64,000 nucleotides of DNA from Artemia franciscana (GCF_032884065.1 NC_088866.1:58921866-58985865), one strand, 5' to 3'; shown: positions 12,116-24,289, counted from the first letter of the stretch. Numbers and translations: made by a program. Notes: a model not told the origin generated them from the letters alone.

Positions 12116-12541
12116 ATCGTCGATGTACTACTACTACTACTATTAAAACTACAGAAGTAGTAGAAGTAGTCCGTTTCATTTTTGAATTCAGAGAAAAATA
12201 CTGCAAGACAATAGTTTCTGGGTTTCTATGTTTTTATTTTAAATTTTTTGTTTGGCAAGTATGTTAGATTTCATGTTTATGTGGATTTCATTTTTAATTT
12301 ATATACAAACCCTTTTCTTTGTTTCACCTTATTCTAATAATGTCAATTCTGTTTCATTTCTTTTTTCAGGTGCTTCATCTAAAATGATATTGAAAGTTTT
12401 TAGTTTTAGGTTCGGACAATCTTACTAATCATTTTTCACGTTTACAGTTTTTCAGTAATTTTTTTAGGGTTTTTAGGTTAAAAGTATTTTGAGAAAGAAA
12501 ACAGTGCCTCTAAGTCGACAGGGAATTAGATAGCAATTGCA

Positions 12542-12621
12542 ATGGTAACACAAGATGAAAGAAGAAACTTAGGGAGAAGGAAAGATATGAAAGCCAAGCT
12601 AAACAGGTTGCTGGCAAAAGG
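12542..12621 (+). CDS. Candidate first coding exon, unknown gene
   Basis: An ATG at 12542 in fair context (GCAATGG) opens 26 codons of very basic, helical-looking sequence (DERRNLGRRKDMKAKLNRLL). It ends exactly at a consensus donor, AAAGG|GTAAGT, at 12621/12622. An in-frame TAG lies 5 codons upstream. The composition is unlike the surrounding noncoding sequence. I could not find a downstream exon with matching phase (2), so the gene is unproven. Confidence 0.25.
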
Positions 12622-13139
12622 GTAAGTTATATGCGGTTTAAAAGAATGAAAACAGTCAAGATGCACACCATGAAATTTCACCGTAATAACTTGTGGTATA
12701 ATATCGTTCCCATAAGTCAGGGTGATTCCCATAAGTCGGGGTAATGAGGCGTGAGTAATGACCAGTTCGGCCCAAGAGTTACCGAAACCGAAGGAATAAC
12801 CAGTTTCATAGAAAATAAATGCATCAAAAATCACATGTTTTATATTGTTGTATTTTTTTCAATAAAAGAAATGATAATTTTAAAGTTCTCCTTCAAGATA
12901 TACGCACACGTAATGTTTTCTAAAAAAATATTTTTCTAATAGAAAAAATCATGATTTACATATGTATATGATCCTCAATTCGTATTTTGAAAATATTAAA
13001 AGTGAAATTCTTTCCTGGAGACTCCTTGAGGTGAGACATGGATGACCATAAGTTCCCTCCATGAGTCCATTCAAATTCTAGTTAAACAGAATGTTTAAAT
13101 TAAGTTCTTTGTGTCCGCTGTCTTAAACAGTATAAGCGG

Positions 13140-13952
13140 AGTATGCAAATCATGGTGCTTATATGAATATGCGAATTATGTCCCCTCTGGAGTCCGCTGT
13201 CTCCAATCACTTTCCACAGAGTGTCTCCAGTGTCCAATCACTTTCCACAGAGTGTCTATTCATTGCTTCAGCTCAGCTCATCACTCTTGGCCAATTTCAT
13301 TTTCCACTATTTTTTCATTTGGATAGTGACCCACTCATATAAGATCTGGGGATTATCGGCAGGGTTTCCGGTTGCAAATTTATAATTTTAATTAATTAAA
13401 GTCCACTTTTTGTTGTCAAGCACACACAGTTGAATTTTTTCTGGGCCAAATCCCTTGGTTTATAATTGCAAGTTCACTTGAAAAAGAGCCGAGGCAGATT
13501 GCAGGAGGCCCTTGTAGGCTTTGAATTGGAATCTTATTTCCATTCATAATCATTTCTTTGGCGGTAATCAGTTGTAAATAGATTGCCAAATTTGTCAATA
13601 TATTGCTTCCCCCACCGTGAATTATGTCCACTCTTGGCCTTAGGCAATATGTACCGGCTGGCTTCATAGCAAACTTCGTTGCTAGGGAGGTTCATGACTG
13701 GGTCTTGTTGCTAGGGGCTGTTAGGAATATGCAAATTATATCCCCACTAGAACATGCACATGGGGTAATCTGGCTATCTATCTAGCTGACAATATAGGCA
13801 ATTTGGTTGCTAAGGAGGGCCGCATGACCGGATTTAGTTGCTATGTTAAATGACTATGAAAATTATGTCCTCATGGGCCCACATGCCCCATACTACTATT
13901 TAAACCTTATCTATCTCTCCTTAAGCTTCTTCCCGGGTCAATTTTCGTTCAG
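13140..13952 (+). promoter_or_regulatory. Promoter-like block with octamer, CCAAT and TATA-like motifs
   Basis: Two exact octamers ATGCAAAT (13143-13150 and 13729-13736), with near copies ATGCGAAT (near 13169) and ATGAAAAT (near 13857), each followed by TATGTCC or TATATCC text. CCAAT boxes lie at 13203, 13234 and 13291; the first two are inside a direct repeat of CCAATCACTTTCCACAGAGT. GTTGCTA recurs four times (13678-13850). A TATA-like TATTTAAA lies near 13898, followed by a C/T-rich stretch with CTCTCC about 20-30 bp downstream, where a start site could lie. The arrangement resembles a metazoan octamer/CCAAT promoter and lies just before the proposed split gene. All motifs are short, so this is inference. 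Confidence 0.4.
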
Positions 13953-13981
13953 GTGCTTCGTTTCTGTTATTTTATTGGGAT

Positions 13982-14018
13982 ATGGAGATTAGTTATAATA
14001 AGTTCATCAATTGTTATT
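13982..14018 (+). CDS. Tentative exon 1 of the split gene
   Basis: The first ATG after the promoter-like block opens 12 codons plus one base (MEISYNKFINCY) up to a GT at 14019. Joining it to 14057 over a 38-bp interval (GTAATAATG...TTATGTTTCAG) keeps the frame open into exon 2. The interval has correct GT and AG ends and is AT-rich, but 38 bp is shorter than usual for an animal intron. Without removal of this interval the frame from this ATG ends at the TAA at 14105-14107. Another upstream exon may supply the true start. Confidence 0.25.
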
Positions 14019-14056
14019 GTAATAATGATTATTTTAAAATAAGCCTTATGTTTCAG

Positions 14057-14103
14057 GTTCTTACAGCAGCTTGGCTTTTGTCCATAAAAAAGGATCAGAA
14101 GAG
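14057..14103 (+). CDS. Tentative exon 2 of the split gene
   Basis: Follows an acceptor, TTATGTTTCAG, and ends at a donor, AAGAG|GTAATC. The open phase gives SYSSLAFVHKKGSEE, leaving phase 0, which fits exon 19563-19694 (starting DASNED). Read through, the same frame stays open to TAG at 14170-14172, so a retained-intron form is also possible. The short length keeps confidence low. Confidence 0.3.
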
Positions 14104-14289
14104 GTAATCAGAGTTGTCTCGCTGCAAGACGTCAAACGGCGGATTTCTGCATGCGACTTTCACAAAAAGTAGTAAGTTTTTTGTCCGTAAGTTCTGCATG
14201 ACGATGGATGTTTGGATTGGGCTTCCAGAACCCAAAGCTACTTCGATGGGTAGCTTTTTCTTTCAAATTAAATAAAAAAAACAATTTTT

Positions 14290-14540
14290 TTTTTAACTAC
14301 AAGTAAGAAGCGACAGTAAAACTTAAAACGAGCAGAAATTACTCCGTATATGAACGGGGCCTTTCCTCCTCGACGCCCCACTCCTTGCGCTAAAGTTTGA
14401 TTCTTTCTCGCAACTCTACTTTTTAAAACAATGAAAACTTTAGGGTAAAGAGTGGGGCGTCGAGGAAAGGCCCCGTTCATATACGGAGTAATTTCTGTTC
14501 GTTTTAAGTTTTACTGTCGCTCCTTACTTGTAGTTAAAAT
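14290..14540. mobile_element. Foldback (long inverted repeat) element
   Basis: Left arm about 14291-14393 and right arm about 14434-14540 are reverse complements of each other, with a loop of about 40 bp. The arms carry TTACTCCGTATATGAACGGG, its complement, and GACGCCCCACTC / GAGTGGGGCGTC. The near-perfect arms predict a very stable hairpin. Poly-T tracts flank both ends. Related half or whole copies occur at 14560-14735, 16456-16680, 17460-17570, 52370-52690, 54590-54930 and 56410-56510, so this is a dispersed family. Confidence 0.9.
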
Positions 14541-14559
14541 TTTTTTTTTTTTATTTATT

Positions 14560-16440
14560 TAATTTCTGAACGTTTTTGAAGTAATGTATGTTTTTATTTT
14601 CCAGCTCTACTTTTTAAAATAAAAATAAAACTTTAGTGTAAAGAGTGAGGAGTTGCCCAGGGAACAACCTCTTTCATTTACGGAGTAATTTTGTTCCCTT
14701 TAAGTTTTAATGTCGCTCCTTACTTTCTGTTTAAGATTTTTTTTTATTTAATTTCTGAACGTTTTTGAATTAATGCATGTTTTATTTTGTCTCTCCACAA
14801 TAATTAATTCATGAACAATTAATTATTAGTAATAAATATACGTAAATTACGAATTAACTTATGTAACGAACTTCTATATGTGTACATGTTTATTACGTAT
14901 ATGACGCGGATAGCCCCCTTCGTCAATATTTCTCTCTTTACACTAAAGCTTGAATTTTGTACCAAATGTTTAAGAATGATCCCTGAATCACAAAGGACGC
15001 AGAAAAAGTAGTCTAAACAACAAAAAAATACTTCAGTGTAAAGAGCAAGGTAGTGCTCTATATATTTTTTTATAAAATATTGCTAGAAAATACGCCTCCC
15101 CCCTTCATGGAAATTCTCTTCCCTCGTACAAAATTCTCCCATAGAAAGATCCCCCCACGTAAACACAACTCCCAAGTCGAATTCCTGCAGGACCTGACGT
15201 ATGATTTTGCATTTTGAAGAAAGATTATCAAGTCCTAAATATAACTAATTGGCCTATTCCAATAATGAATTGGCTATCTTTAAATTAAAAAAAATAGCGT
15301 ATAAGCGAGCTATTGATGAGAGGCAGCCCTTTTAAACTGTTTGTATTAAGTTTTAATGTTACTCCTTAAGTAAAGTTAAGAAAAAACTATATTTTTATGA
15401 AACAACTGATCGTTTTTTAAATAATGTTGTTAAACCCATGTCCCACTCCGAGGAAAATTTCATTTTCCCACAGGATATTTCTCTAATGAAAGATTCTATC
15501 ACGTAACTGAAGTGCGTAGTATTGGCAGAATTAATTTTGCAATCCATAGTAACATAACACGATAGAGGTAGAAATTTGTTATATGTACTCGTAGTGCATA
15601 AATTGAACAATTTTCAATTGAATTAATGAACGAAAGGAAATATCTTTGCCCCCAAACATATCCAACTCATTTCAAGACTAGACGTTAATAAGTAAAGATA
15701 GTGCTCTTCGGGTAAAAAAATGGCTACCTTCAATTCAATGGTAATTTATTTTCAATTTATTGAGTGTCATAGACGCATTACACGAAACACATTCAAGAAG
15801 TGAATAAATAATAAAGGGGAAAATATATATAAAAATATGATGAAAATATAAATTAAAGTAAGAAAATAATGGAAACTACAACAAAAAACCGAATCAGAAT
15901 ACTAACTCTGTACATAAGCTATTTAATTAAAATATATCACCTTGTTATTCATGTCTTCGAGACGTGAACTGTACCTAATACAGAAAAGTAATCATATGTT
16001 ATCGCACATTCGGCTTTTGGATTGTGTCTGGTCTAATACGTAAATATCTAATGAGCTTTTCATAGTAATTAAAAATTTGAAATTTTCTCTACAATGTTAC
16101 AAGCGTACGTTTTTTAACTGGCAACCCCCCCCCCCAATTGTTCCCCCAAAAAATATAAATTTATCTGTTATCACAGTAAAAACCTTAATTTTAAAATAAA
16201 ATGAATGTAGTTTATGAACTGTTGTAGCATTCTTCATATTTTCCGTTTATTTAAGGAACCACAGTAGAAGTTAATACTTCGTTGCCTTATCCCTCGCTTC
16301 AAATCTTACGATTGCCATTTCAATTTTAGAATTATCTTTCAATAATATATGTATAGTTTTTTAATTATGTATAGTTAAAAATATATAATACATATGTAGC
16401 TCGTTTTATATATTGTCAATAAGTTTTGAAATCCGTTAAT
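14560..16440 (+). repeat. Intronic segmental repeat, copy 1
   Basis: Similar in order to 16660-19010. The best-matching blocks are 14800-15050 with 17217-17480, 15065-15530 with 17580-18065, and 15530-16430 with 18110-18990. Copy 1 lacks about 100 bp present in copy 2 (17475-17580, a foldback-family half). The offset is about 2.4 kb. No coding potential beyond short frames. Similarity is high in the first part and falls to a degraded but alignable level in the last kilobase. Confidence 0.85.
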
Positions 16441-16455
16441 TATGATTTATGTTAT

Positions 16456-16680
16456 TGTTTGTTCCGTATATAAATGGGGCTGTTCCCTCCTCGACGCTGG
16501 TTTCTTTATGCTAAGGTTAAACTCTTTCTCACAACTCTAATTTTTATAGCACTAAACAAATTTAGTGTACAGAGTGGGGCGTCGAAGACGTAACAGCCCC
16601 TTTCATATGCGGAATAATTTCTGCCCGCTTTGTTTTAATATCACTCCTTACTTGAAGTAAAAAAAAAAATATTTAATTTC
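16456..16680. mobile_element. Second, more diverged foldback element
   Basis: Same family as 14290-14540. The left arm has CCGTATATAAATGGGGCTGT and CTCGACGC; the right arm has GTGGGGCGTCGA and CAGCCCCTTTCATATGCGG. Arms pair with several mismatches. It marks the start of the second copy of the 2.4-kb repeated segment. Confidence 0.8.
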
Positions 16681-17195
16681 TGAGAGTTTTTGAATTACTG
16701 CATAGTTTTTTTTTGCTAAATGGCTTTCTCATAGCTTTGATCGGACGATTTTTATAAGAAAGGAATGGAGGAGGAGGCCTAGTTGGCCTCCAATGTCGGT
16801 GGAGGTCCTGACGCACAATTTTGCTTTTTTAAGAACGATCACCATGTCCTAAAAGTAATTAATTAACCTATTCCAATAATAAAGTAATCTCCTTTAAATG
16901 CCAAAAAATAGCGTAAGAGCGAGCTACTGACGAGGAGCAGGCCCCTTAAATACGTATTTTTTTTATTTTCGTATTAACTTTTAATGTTACACCTTACTTA
17001 AAGAAAAAAAACATATGTATTTAAGAAATAGCTAATCGTTGAATAATAATGTTGTGAAATCCATCTTCCCCTCCGACGATAATTTCATTTTCCCACAGGC
17101 AATTTCTGTACCAAAAGACTTTCTCACATAACTGAAGTGCGCAATATTTGCAGAATTAAGTTTGAAAGGCATAGTAACAGAAAGCGAAAGAGGTA

Positions 17196-19010
17196 GAAAT
17201 ACTAATTAATTCATGAAACAATAATTAATTCATAAACAATTAATTATTAATTGTTAGTAATAAATATACGTAAATTACGAATTAACTTATGTAACGAACT
17301 TCTATATGTGTATATGTTTATTGCGTATATGGCGCAGTTAGCCCCCTTCGTAAATATTTCTCTCTTTACACTAAAGCTTGAATTTTGTACCAAATGTTTA
17401 AGAATGATCCCTGAATCACAAAATACGTAGAAAAACTAGTCTAAACAACAAAAAAATACTTTAGCATAAAGAGCAAGGTAGTGTGGAGGAGACGAACCCC
17501 CTTTTATACGTAATCTTTTATGTTCATCTAAGTTTTAATACTGTCCATGACTTTCAGCTGAAAATTTTTTTTTCTCATTTAATTTTTATAAAATATTGCT
17601 AGAAAATACGCCTCCCACCCTTCATGGAAATTTTCTTCCCTCGTAAAAAATTCCCCCATAGAAAGATCCCCACACGTAAACACAACTCCCAAGTCAAATT
17701 CCTGCAGGACCTGACGTATGATTTTGCATTTTGAAGAAAGATTATCAAGTCCTAAACATTACTAATTGACCTATTACAATAATAAAACGGCTATCTTTAA
17801 ATAAAAAAAAAAACGTATAAGCGAGCTATTGATGAGAGGCAGCCCTTTTAAAACGTATTATTAACTGTTTGTATTAAGTTTTAATGTTACTCCTTAAGTA
17901 AAGTTAAGAAAAAACTATATTTTTATGAAACAACTGATCGTTTTTTAAATAATGTTGTTAAACCCATGTCCCACTCCGAGGAAAATTTCCTTTTCCCACA
18001 GGATATTTCTCTAATGAAAGATTCTATCACGTAACTGAAGTGCGTAGTATTTGCAGAATTAATTTTGCAAAGACTTACTCACATAACTGAAGTGCGCAGT
18101 ATTTGCAGAATTAATTTTGAAAGGCATAGTAACAGAAAGCGAAAGAGGTAGAAACTTGTTATATGTAAATGTAATGCAGAAATTGAGCAATTCGCATTGA
18201 ATGAAAGAAAAGATCTTCGCCCTCAGCCATATCCAACTCATTTCAAGAATAGAAGTTGATAGTTTTAGATAGTGCTTTTCGGGGGAAAATTAAAAGAAAA
18301 ATGGCTACCTTAAATTTAATAGTAATGTATTTTCAATTTATTTAGCGGCTGATACGCATTGCACCAAACATTCTAAAAGTGAGTAAAGGAAAATCACAAA
18401 GAAATATAATGAAATATGATGGAAATATATATTGTAGTAAGAAGTAATGGAAACTACCAAAAAAATAATCAAAATACAAACTTTATACATTAACTATTTA
18501 ATATAAATATACCTAACTCATAGTTCATGTCCCTCAGACAACTGAACTGTACCTAATATAGAGAGATAAACCTGTTGTTCGCAGATTCGAATTCTGGGTT
18601 GCTTTTGGTCTCATACGTAAATATCTAGAAATTTTCTTTATAATCTTACAGTTGTACATTATCTAACTGGACAAACCCCTTCTCCTTCCTAAACAAAATA
18701 AGATAAATTTGTCTTTAATGATTAGGAAATGATTTTTAATACCTAATATACTTATATCAAATGGATTCAGTTTATGAACTGATTTAGCAGTGTTTATATC
18801 TTCTATTTATTTAAGGTACCCCAAGTAAAATTTAATACTATGTTGGTTTATTCTTGGCCTCAAATCATACGATTGGCCGTTCAATGTTTGATTTTGTCCT
18901 ATAAATCATATAGATTATTTAATTATGTTTAAAAACAAATTATATAATATATATATGTTGATCATTTTATATATTGTCAGTAAATTTTGAGACCCGTAAA
19001 TTATGTATAA
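17196..19010 (+). repeat. Intronic segmental repeat, copy 2
   Basis: Downstream partner of 14560-16440. It contains an extra internal duplication: the block AACTGAAGTGCG.AGTATTTGCAGAATTAA (split by one mismatch) occurs at 17131, 18033 and 18085. No gene is seen inside it. Confidence 0.85.
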
Positions 19011-19562
19011 TCTTTGTTTCATCACAGTTGAATCAATTAACAGGTAAATTTGTAAGAAAGACTCAATGCCCGAATACAAGGAAAATAAAAGATGTTATAT
19101 ATTACACCTTAGGGGAGTTATGGGAAAAGTATAGCTGGACTGCATGCAAAATCCGACAGCTACGATTGTTCTTTATATTATTAATTAAAAATTGTTTAAT
19201 AACGTCAGTTTTTGAATGGGGTCGGGACTTTGACCTAGTTTATTTAACATTTAATGGTTATATTTGTATAATGGTTAATATTATGTAGGAAAAGTAAAAT
19301 TGTTTAATAATACGAGTAAAGTAACTCCCAAATCCAAAACCTATAGTAAGTATCCCATGATTTTGCGAGCTACAAGATTGGGTATCACATTCTAATTGGG
19401 AATAATTTTAAAAAATTAAAATTTGTTATTTCAAAAAAAATAAATAACTGGAGACACTTCCCCCCTTAGAAGAATTCCTATAGGACAAAAGGCATGATTA
19501 AGCATTTTCTAGAAGGATTGTCGTAACCTTAAATTAGTAAATTAATTTATTATAATTTGTAG

Positions 19563-19694
19563 GATGCTTCCAACGAAGATATGAATTTACTAGTAATGGA
19601 CGATATTCTACCATCTGGCCAAAGAAGTACAATTGATGAGGAGATTTTGGCCTTGTCTCAAGCCAGTAGTTTTGGGCAATTAGAAGAGAAAAAG
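19563..19694 (+). CDS. Internal exon of an unknown split gene (44 codons, phase 0-0)
   Basis: Flanked by an acceptor (TATAATTTGTAG) and a donor (AAAAG|GTAAAC). The 132 bp are fully open in one frame and read DASNEDMNLLVMDDILPSGQ, then RSTIDEEILALSQASSFGQL, then EEKK. The composition (acidic, Ser/Leu-rich, balanced codons) stands out from the AT-rich surroundings. Both ends are phase 0, matching the exons at 21614 and 38125 and the tentative one ending at 14103. I do not recognise the family. The sequence predicts a helical segment in the second half. Together the exons would encode a protein of about 165-190 residues. Confidence 0.55.
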
Positions 19695-20419
19695 GTAAAC
19701 ATTAAAATGTTGTTCTAAAAATGTTGTAGTTCCGAATGTTTAAAATCTGATTTTGAAAAGAATTATATTACTATTTAAAAAGTTAAATACATATTCAGAA
19801 AATTTAATTTAAGAATTATATGAATTAGCGTAATTATTAATGCATATTATTAATCCCTACGGAAACATTCCTGCTTCAAGCAGTAAGAAATTGGAAAAGA
19901 AATTTATTAGTTTTCAAACGAAATTGTTGAATTAAGTGTTGCGTTATCTTAGAAAGTTCAAATTTTAGTTTTGAAATATTCAATTGATATAATTAAAAAA
20001 AATGTACGTACGCAATATGCCAAATCTGTAATGTTATTTTTTCTTGTAATAAAATGCGTTTCACCAAATTATTTTATTATTGACTTGCAAAAGGATGAAT
20101 CATTCATTTGCAAGTTCTAATTGTAATTATATTATTCTGATCTGGTGGCATATTACCTTCATAATGATTAAGTTACTCACTCAAAACATTATAACAACCA
20201 AAAAAAAATAATATAGATTTATTAAGTGGTTGAATTTAATATCTTATTTGATATTAAGTGCCGCTTTTAGAGTTCCGAAGCCCAATAGGCAAGTGTGTAT
20301 TCTCCTGATGAGCCCTTGTGTTGGGTTGTTGCCTATAAATTATTTGTCTCTTCTCTTTTTTTTTATTTTTTTTTTAATGTTTGGTAAATGACGACTACCA
20401 CTTACTGACGACACGACTG

Positions 20420-20640
20420 CCTGTCCGTGGATTATTCTTTATGGTGGATTGTGTATGGCTATGCTGTTTGACCTGTGTGATTGTATGGATGAGTAGGGTT
20501 AAGGCTTCATTCAAGTGCTGATCTATATTAATCACTAATGTAGGAAAATAGTCTTCCTTTTCTCCTTCTGTCCTTTTTTTTTTTTTTTTTTTTATGTGTG
20601 TGCTGTTTTACTGGTGTTTTCTCTTTTCATTATAGAATTG
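20420..20640 (+). repeat. Dispersed repeat, copy 1 (with internal poly-T)
   Basis: About 220 bp matching 38725-38942. Shared words include GGATTATTCTTTATGGT, GATTGTATGGATGAGTAGGG and TATATTAATCACTA, then a poly-T tract (20574-20593) and GGTGTTTTCTCTTTTCAT. On the other strand the poly-T would be a poly-A, so it may be a retroposed element in antisense, but I cannot name its parent. Confidence 0.85.
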
Positions 20641-21449
20641 AAATTTATAATTTGAAAATATGTAATCGATAATCCCCAATTTTTTTGTATAATGTTTCAA
20701 ATGTGCCATTTATTTTATTTTAGAAAACATTTGCTTCACTTAAAATAATTTTGCCATAGATTTGGGAATGAATAAATTATTTGTTTTCAAGATGATATTG
20801 TAAACATGTTGAATAGGTCTGTTAACATAATACCTTCATATTGTTTCAGTCTTTCAGTCAAACATTATCACTAAAAAAAAGAAAATAGATTTATTTAGCG
20901 ATTGAATTTTAGTTTTAATAAAAATGAAACATGATATGGCAATGACTTACATAGGTTATTATTGGGGCGATTGTATTGTGTATTTGAAAACACGAGAAGC
21001 GTTGGCGTTAAATATCCAATATCCCTCTCTAATAATATAAGGTCGCTGTAACTTATCGTATTGTTTGTTAATGTTTAAGATTGTAAAATTCCAAAAATGG
21101 ACAGAATGTGATGTTAGTATGTAAAAAATTGTTTGCATTTAATATTATAAGTAGACTATGGACGATGAGAAAGAAAATCTAATGAGTGGCTGAGAATCAA
21201 AACTGTGCTTGGTAGTAAATAATCAGAGAGCTTCTGCCCCTCCCCGTTAATTATTCATCACGGTACGCATTTGGAGCTACGTTAACTGTACCTGAAAGAA
21301 CACACTCAGTGCTCTAATTAGTATTAAATATCTTTCCGTCAATATTTATACTTGTTCAATCATATTAATTCATAATATAATTCATAATATAATATAATTA
21401 TAGGATCTTTATTATTGTTGTTGTTATGTGTTTTCTTTTCTTTTTGAAC

Positions 21450-21482
<33 letters not shown>
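21450..21482. repeat. (ATA)n microsatellite
   Basis: Eleven or so perfect trinucleotide units seen directly. Confidence 0.95.
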
Positions 21483-21483
<1 letters not shown>

Positions 21484-21613
21484 TATCCGAGTGTTTTTAT
21501 TTTAATACATGATATGAGTTATTATTCATTAATTCTGGTTACAGTATTTTAAATTATAAATCTTGTGAATTTACCAAACCAACTTTTTAATCTATGCTAA
21601 TGATATATTCTAG

Positions 21614-21742
21614 ATAAACAAAATGGAATTTTGTAATCATTTTTACGATAAACTAATGAAATTTGTCAAATTGGACAATGAAAATGAAGTAATGAATGAA
21701 CTAGAGACAATGGCAAAGAACGATGTCACAATGAAAATTAGA
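21614..21742 (+). CDS. Internal exon of an unknown split gene (43 codons, phase 0-0)
   Basis: Acceptor TGATATATTCTAG, donor AGA|GTAAGA. The 129 bp are open throughout and read INKMEFCNHFYDKLMKFVKL, then DNENEVMNELETMAKNDVTM, then KIR. The pattern is strongly alpha-helical and could form a coiled coil. Phase 0 at both ends fits the neighbours. With splicing to 38125 the protein would continue directly KIR-MIDLLKHPELL, which is also helical and natural. The next exon lies about 16 kb downstream because the transposon nest sits in the intervening intron. Family unknown. Confidence 0.55.
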
Positions 21743-23562
21743 GTAAGAATCGACTGAAATAAATTGTCAGTAACTTAGAGGCAAATGCTATCAAATTAGT
21801 ACAATATTTGATAAATTAAATCAAAATAGTGAAAAACATATAAAAACACAATTTGCAATAAATAGGTTTTATTCTTTTTATGGCAATTGATGCATAATAA
21901 GTCATATGTGAAAAAATTATAGAGTGTAGTAAAAGATATAATTGACTGTAGAAAAATAAAGAAAATTAAGCAATATATCTAATGAAGTTATTTCAATAAA
22001 TTGACATATGATCAAAATGTAAATATTTAATTATTAGTATTTATATTTATTTGACTTTGCTTAGTTTTTTAACGAAGTTAAAATGTAGATAAAATAATAA
22101 TAATAAACGAATGTACGACAATTATTAAAATAAATTCCTGTGACAAGTTTCGAAGGGTTATATTTTCTTTCTTCATATAAATTTATTTCTATGAATTAGT
22201 TTCTATTAGTAAGCGAGAGATCAGACAAAGAGAAGTGACAGACTTAATTGGAGATATATAATTTTGGCTATATATTTGCAAATTAGAATGGGGGGGAGGG
22301 GTACGGTATTCGGACAGTGTGAAGTTACAGAACAATTCATTCTTGTTAATATGCACATTAATTGTACGTAATACATTAATGATTCAGACCCAGTCTATTT
22401 CCTAAGTTTGTTTATAAAGTGTGAAAGGAAAAATCATTCAATTTAATATATTCAATTAGGATTGAGCATGAGAGAAACAGGTTCAAAGTGGATGAAGAAT
22501 GGTATGTCGGCGCTGTATAATATAAATACCCAAAAAAATTACGTATCATAATAATGAATATAGACGCTGAAAAGGTTTTGGAATAGAAACTCGGCAATAA
22601 ATACAAAGATGGGTTGGCCCCTCATAGTAGAAATAACCATTGTTATATGTTATTGAATTTTTGTTTTGCAATGATGCGCAACAACAATAATTCATTGCTT
22701 GAGTTGAGAAGCAAATGTGGGACAAGACCGGGATTTGTTAACGTTCTCGGACGGGCCAAATTATATATGTTGATTTCCACTTTTAGACAATTGTTTCCAT
22801 ACAAGGGTTTGTTAATGCAAGTAATTATTATTCCTTTAAATATAGTCAAGAATGAAGTATTCTTTCCAGAATTTTAGCTTATCCTAATTACAAGCACACT
22901 CTTCTTCTTTACATTTGTATCGAAATTATTCTTATTTGCAATAGTTGTCTCTAAATAAGTGAGTGTGTTTACTACTGAAATAAAGTTAACATTTAAATAA
23001 ATTCCCCATTTATTTGATGACATTTTGGGGAAAAAATGTTTATTTCTTATTGATATTAGAATTGTTATAAGGTATCATTACGACCAAATTTGTTTTATAA
23101 TGCCCACTCACTTGTTTATAGAACAACATATGACTTTAAAAATGTATTACCACAAATCTTGGGGGTAATAATTTGTGCTAGTTTAGTTATGTCTCTAATA
23201 GTTCTCTTGATCCCGGAAACGACTCTTTCTATAGTCATCGATTTTCTTTTTGTATGACCTCTTCTAATAATATTAAATGTATTCATAATAATAAAATAGA
23301 AGTTCCGAGAAAGAATTAAAAAATTTATATATTTTAATATAAAATTTTAAACATAAAATAAAATACACGTTGATTTACAAATAATGGTCAGGAAATAAAT
23401 ATATTGTTTGCATTTTTTTACAATCTATAAGTGTAATAAATCGAAAGTTTTGGAACAATTTACAAGAACAAATAATTAAAAAAAAAATATTTTAATTGAA
23501 GTCTAATAATTTAATAATATGTAAACTTTAGCAATGAACGAGTTCTAAAACAAATTATGTCC
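21743..23562 (+). other. Intron sequence before the transposon nest
   Basis: Very AT-rich. The only long frame (22614-22877) has no recognisable domain. A possible 34-bp mini-exon at 22788-22821 (acceptor TTTCCACTTTTAG, donor CAA|GTAATT) would be out of phase with the other exons, so I do not call it. Confidence 0.4.
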
Positions 23563-24289
23563 CTAACCCTTTGATGCCTGAATGTTCCCTCAGGAACCAT
23601 GAACTTTTTAATTTATTTTAATCCTGACTGTTTGACCCATTAACGTCAATCCGTTTGCCATTGTCTCAATCTGATCTACCTAGACAGGTTTGTATTTTTC
23701 TTAGTCCGTAATCTGTCACCCAGGGTTGCCACGGGTAGTACGAAAGTACTACTTTTAGTAATTTTTGATCAAAGTAGTACTTTTTGGATACTTTACGTGA
23801 AAGTAGTACTTTTTTAATACTTTTTTGTGAAAGTAGTACTTTTTTGTCCATAAAATGGCACTTTTTCGGTAATTTTTCAAGTCAAGTCGAAATCGTTTCG
23901 TTTCGCTGCTAGGGATTTTCAAAGTCGTGCCGACTTCGTTGTTTCTAGCCTTCTAGGGATTTTTAAAATCCGCGACTGCAAGTTATCAGATTGACAGGCA
24001 AGAATTTCGAATGTATTTTCAAATGAGACCAACTAAGGTAAAATTTTCCAAACAAATTTGTAATGTGAGGGCCAACTGCTATGCAACGTCCCAGCCCAAC
24101 ACAGTTATGTACATTAGCTAAGTTGCTAACTGTTTGTTTATAACTAACCCCTATTATTGAGTTGGTTCAAAACTGGGTACTGTACTAACCCATATATGTG
24201 GATTCTGTATTACTACTCCACATATGAGATAGTTCTAGCCCTTAGATGGGTTAAAATATCATTTTCATTTCAAAAAACTTGTTTTTTTT

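Larger units (their letters stand above)
19695..21613 (+). other. Intron of the proposed split gene
   Basis: AT-rich, no gene. It holds a dispersed repeat (20420-20640) and an ATA microsatellite (21450-21482), both listed separately. Confidence 0.45.

Noticed and set aside
13416-13667. 83-codon minus-strand frame with GGGSNILTNLA
   Set aside because: No family match that I know, and it overlaps the promoter-like repeats.
18974-19288. 104-codon open frame
   Set aside because: It has no recognisable motif, and its possible 16-bp mini-exon (19027-19042) would throw the next exon out of frame.
22614-22877. 87-codon open frame in the intron
   Set aside because: No domain, and an out-of-phase splice pattern. 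Likely a chance frame.
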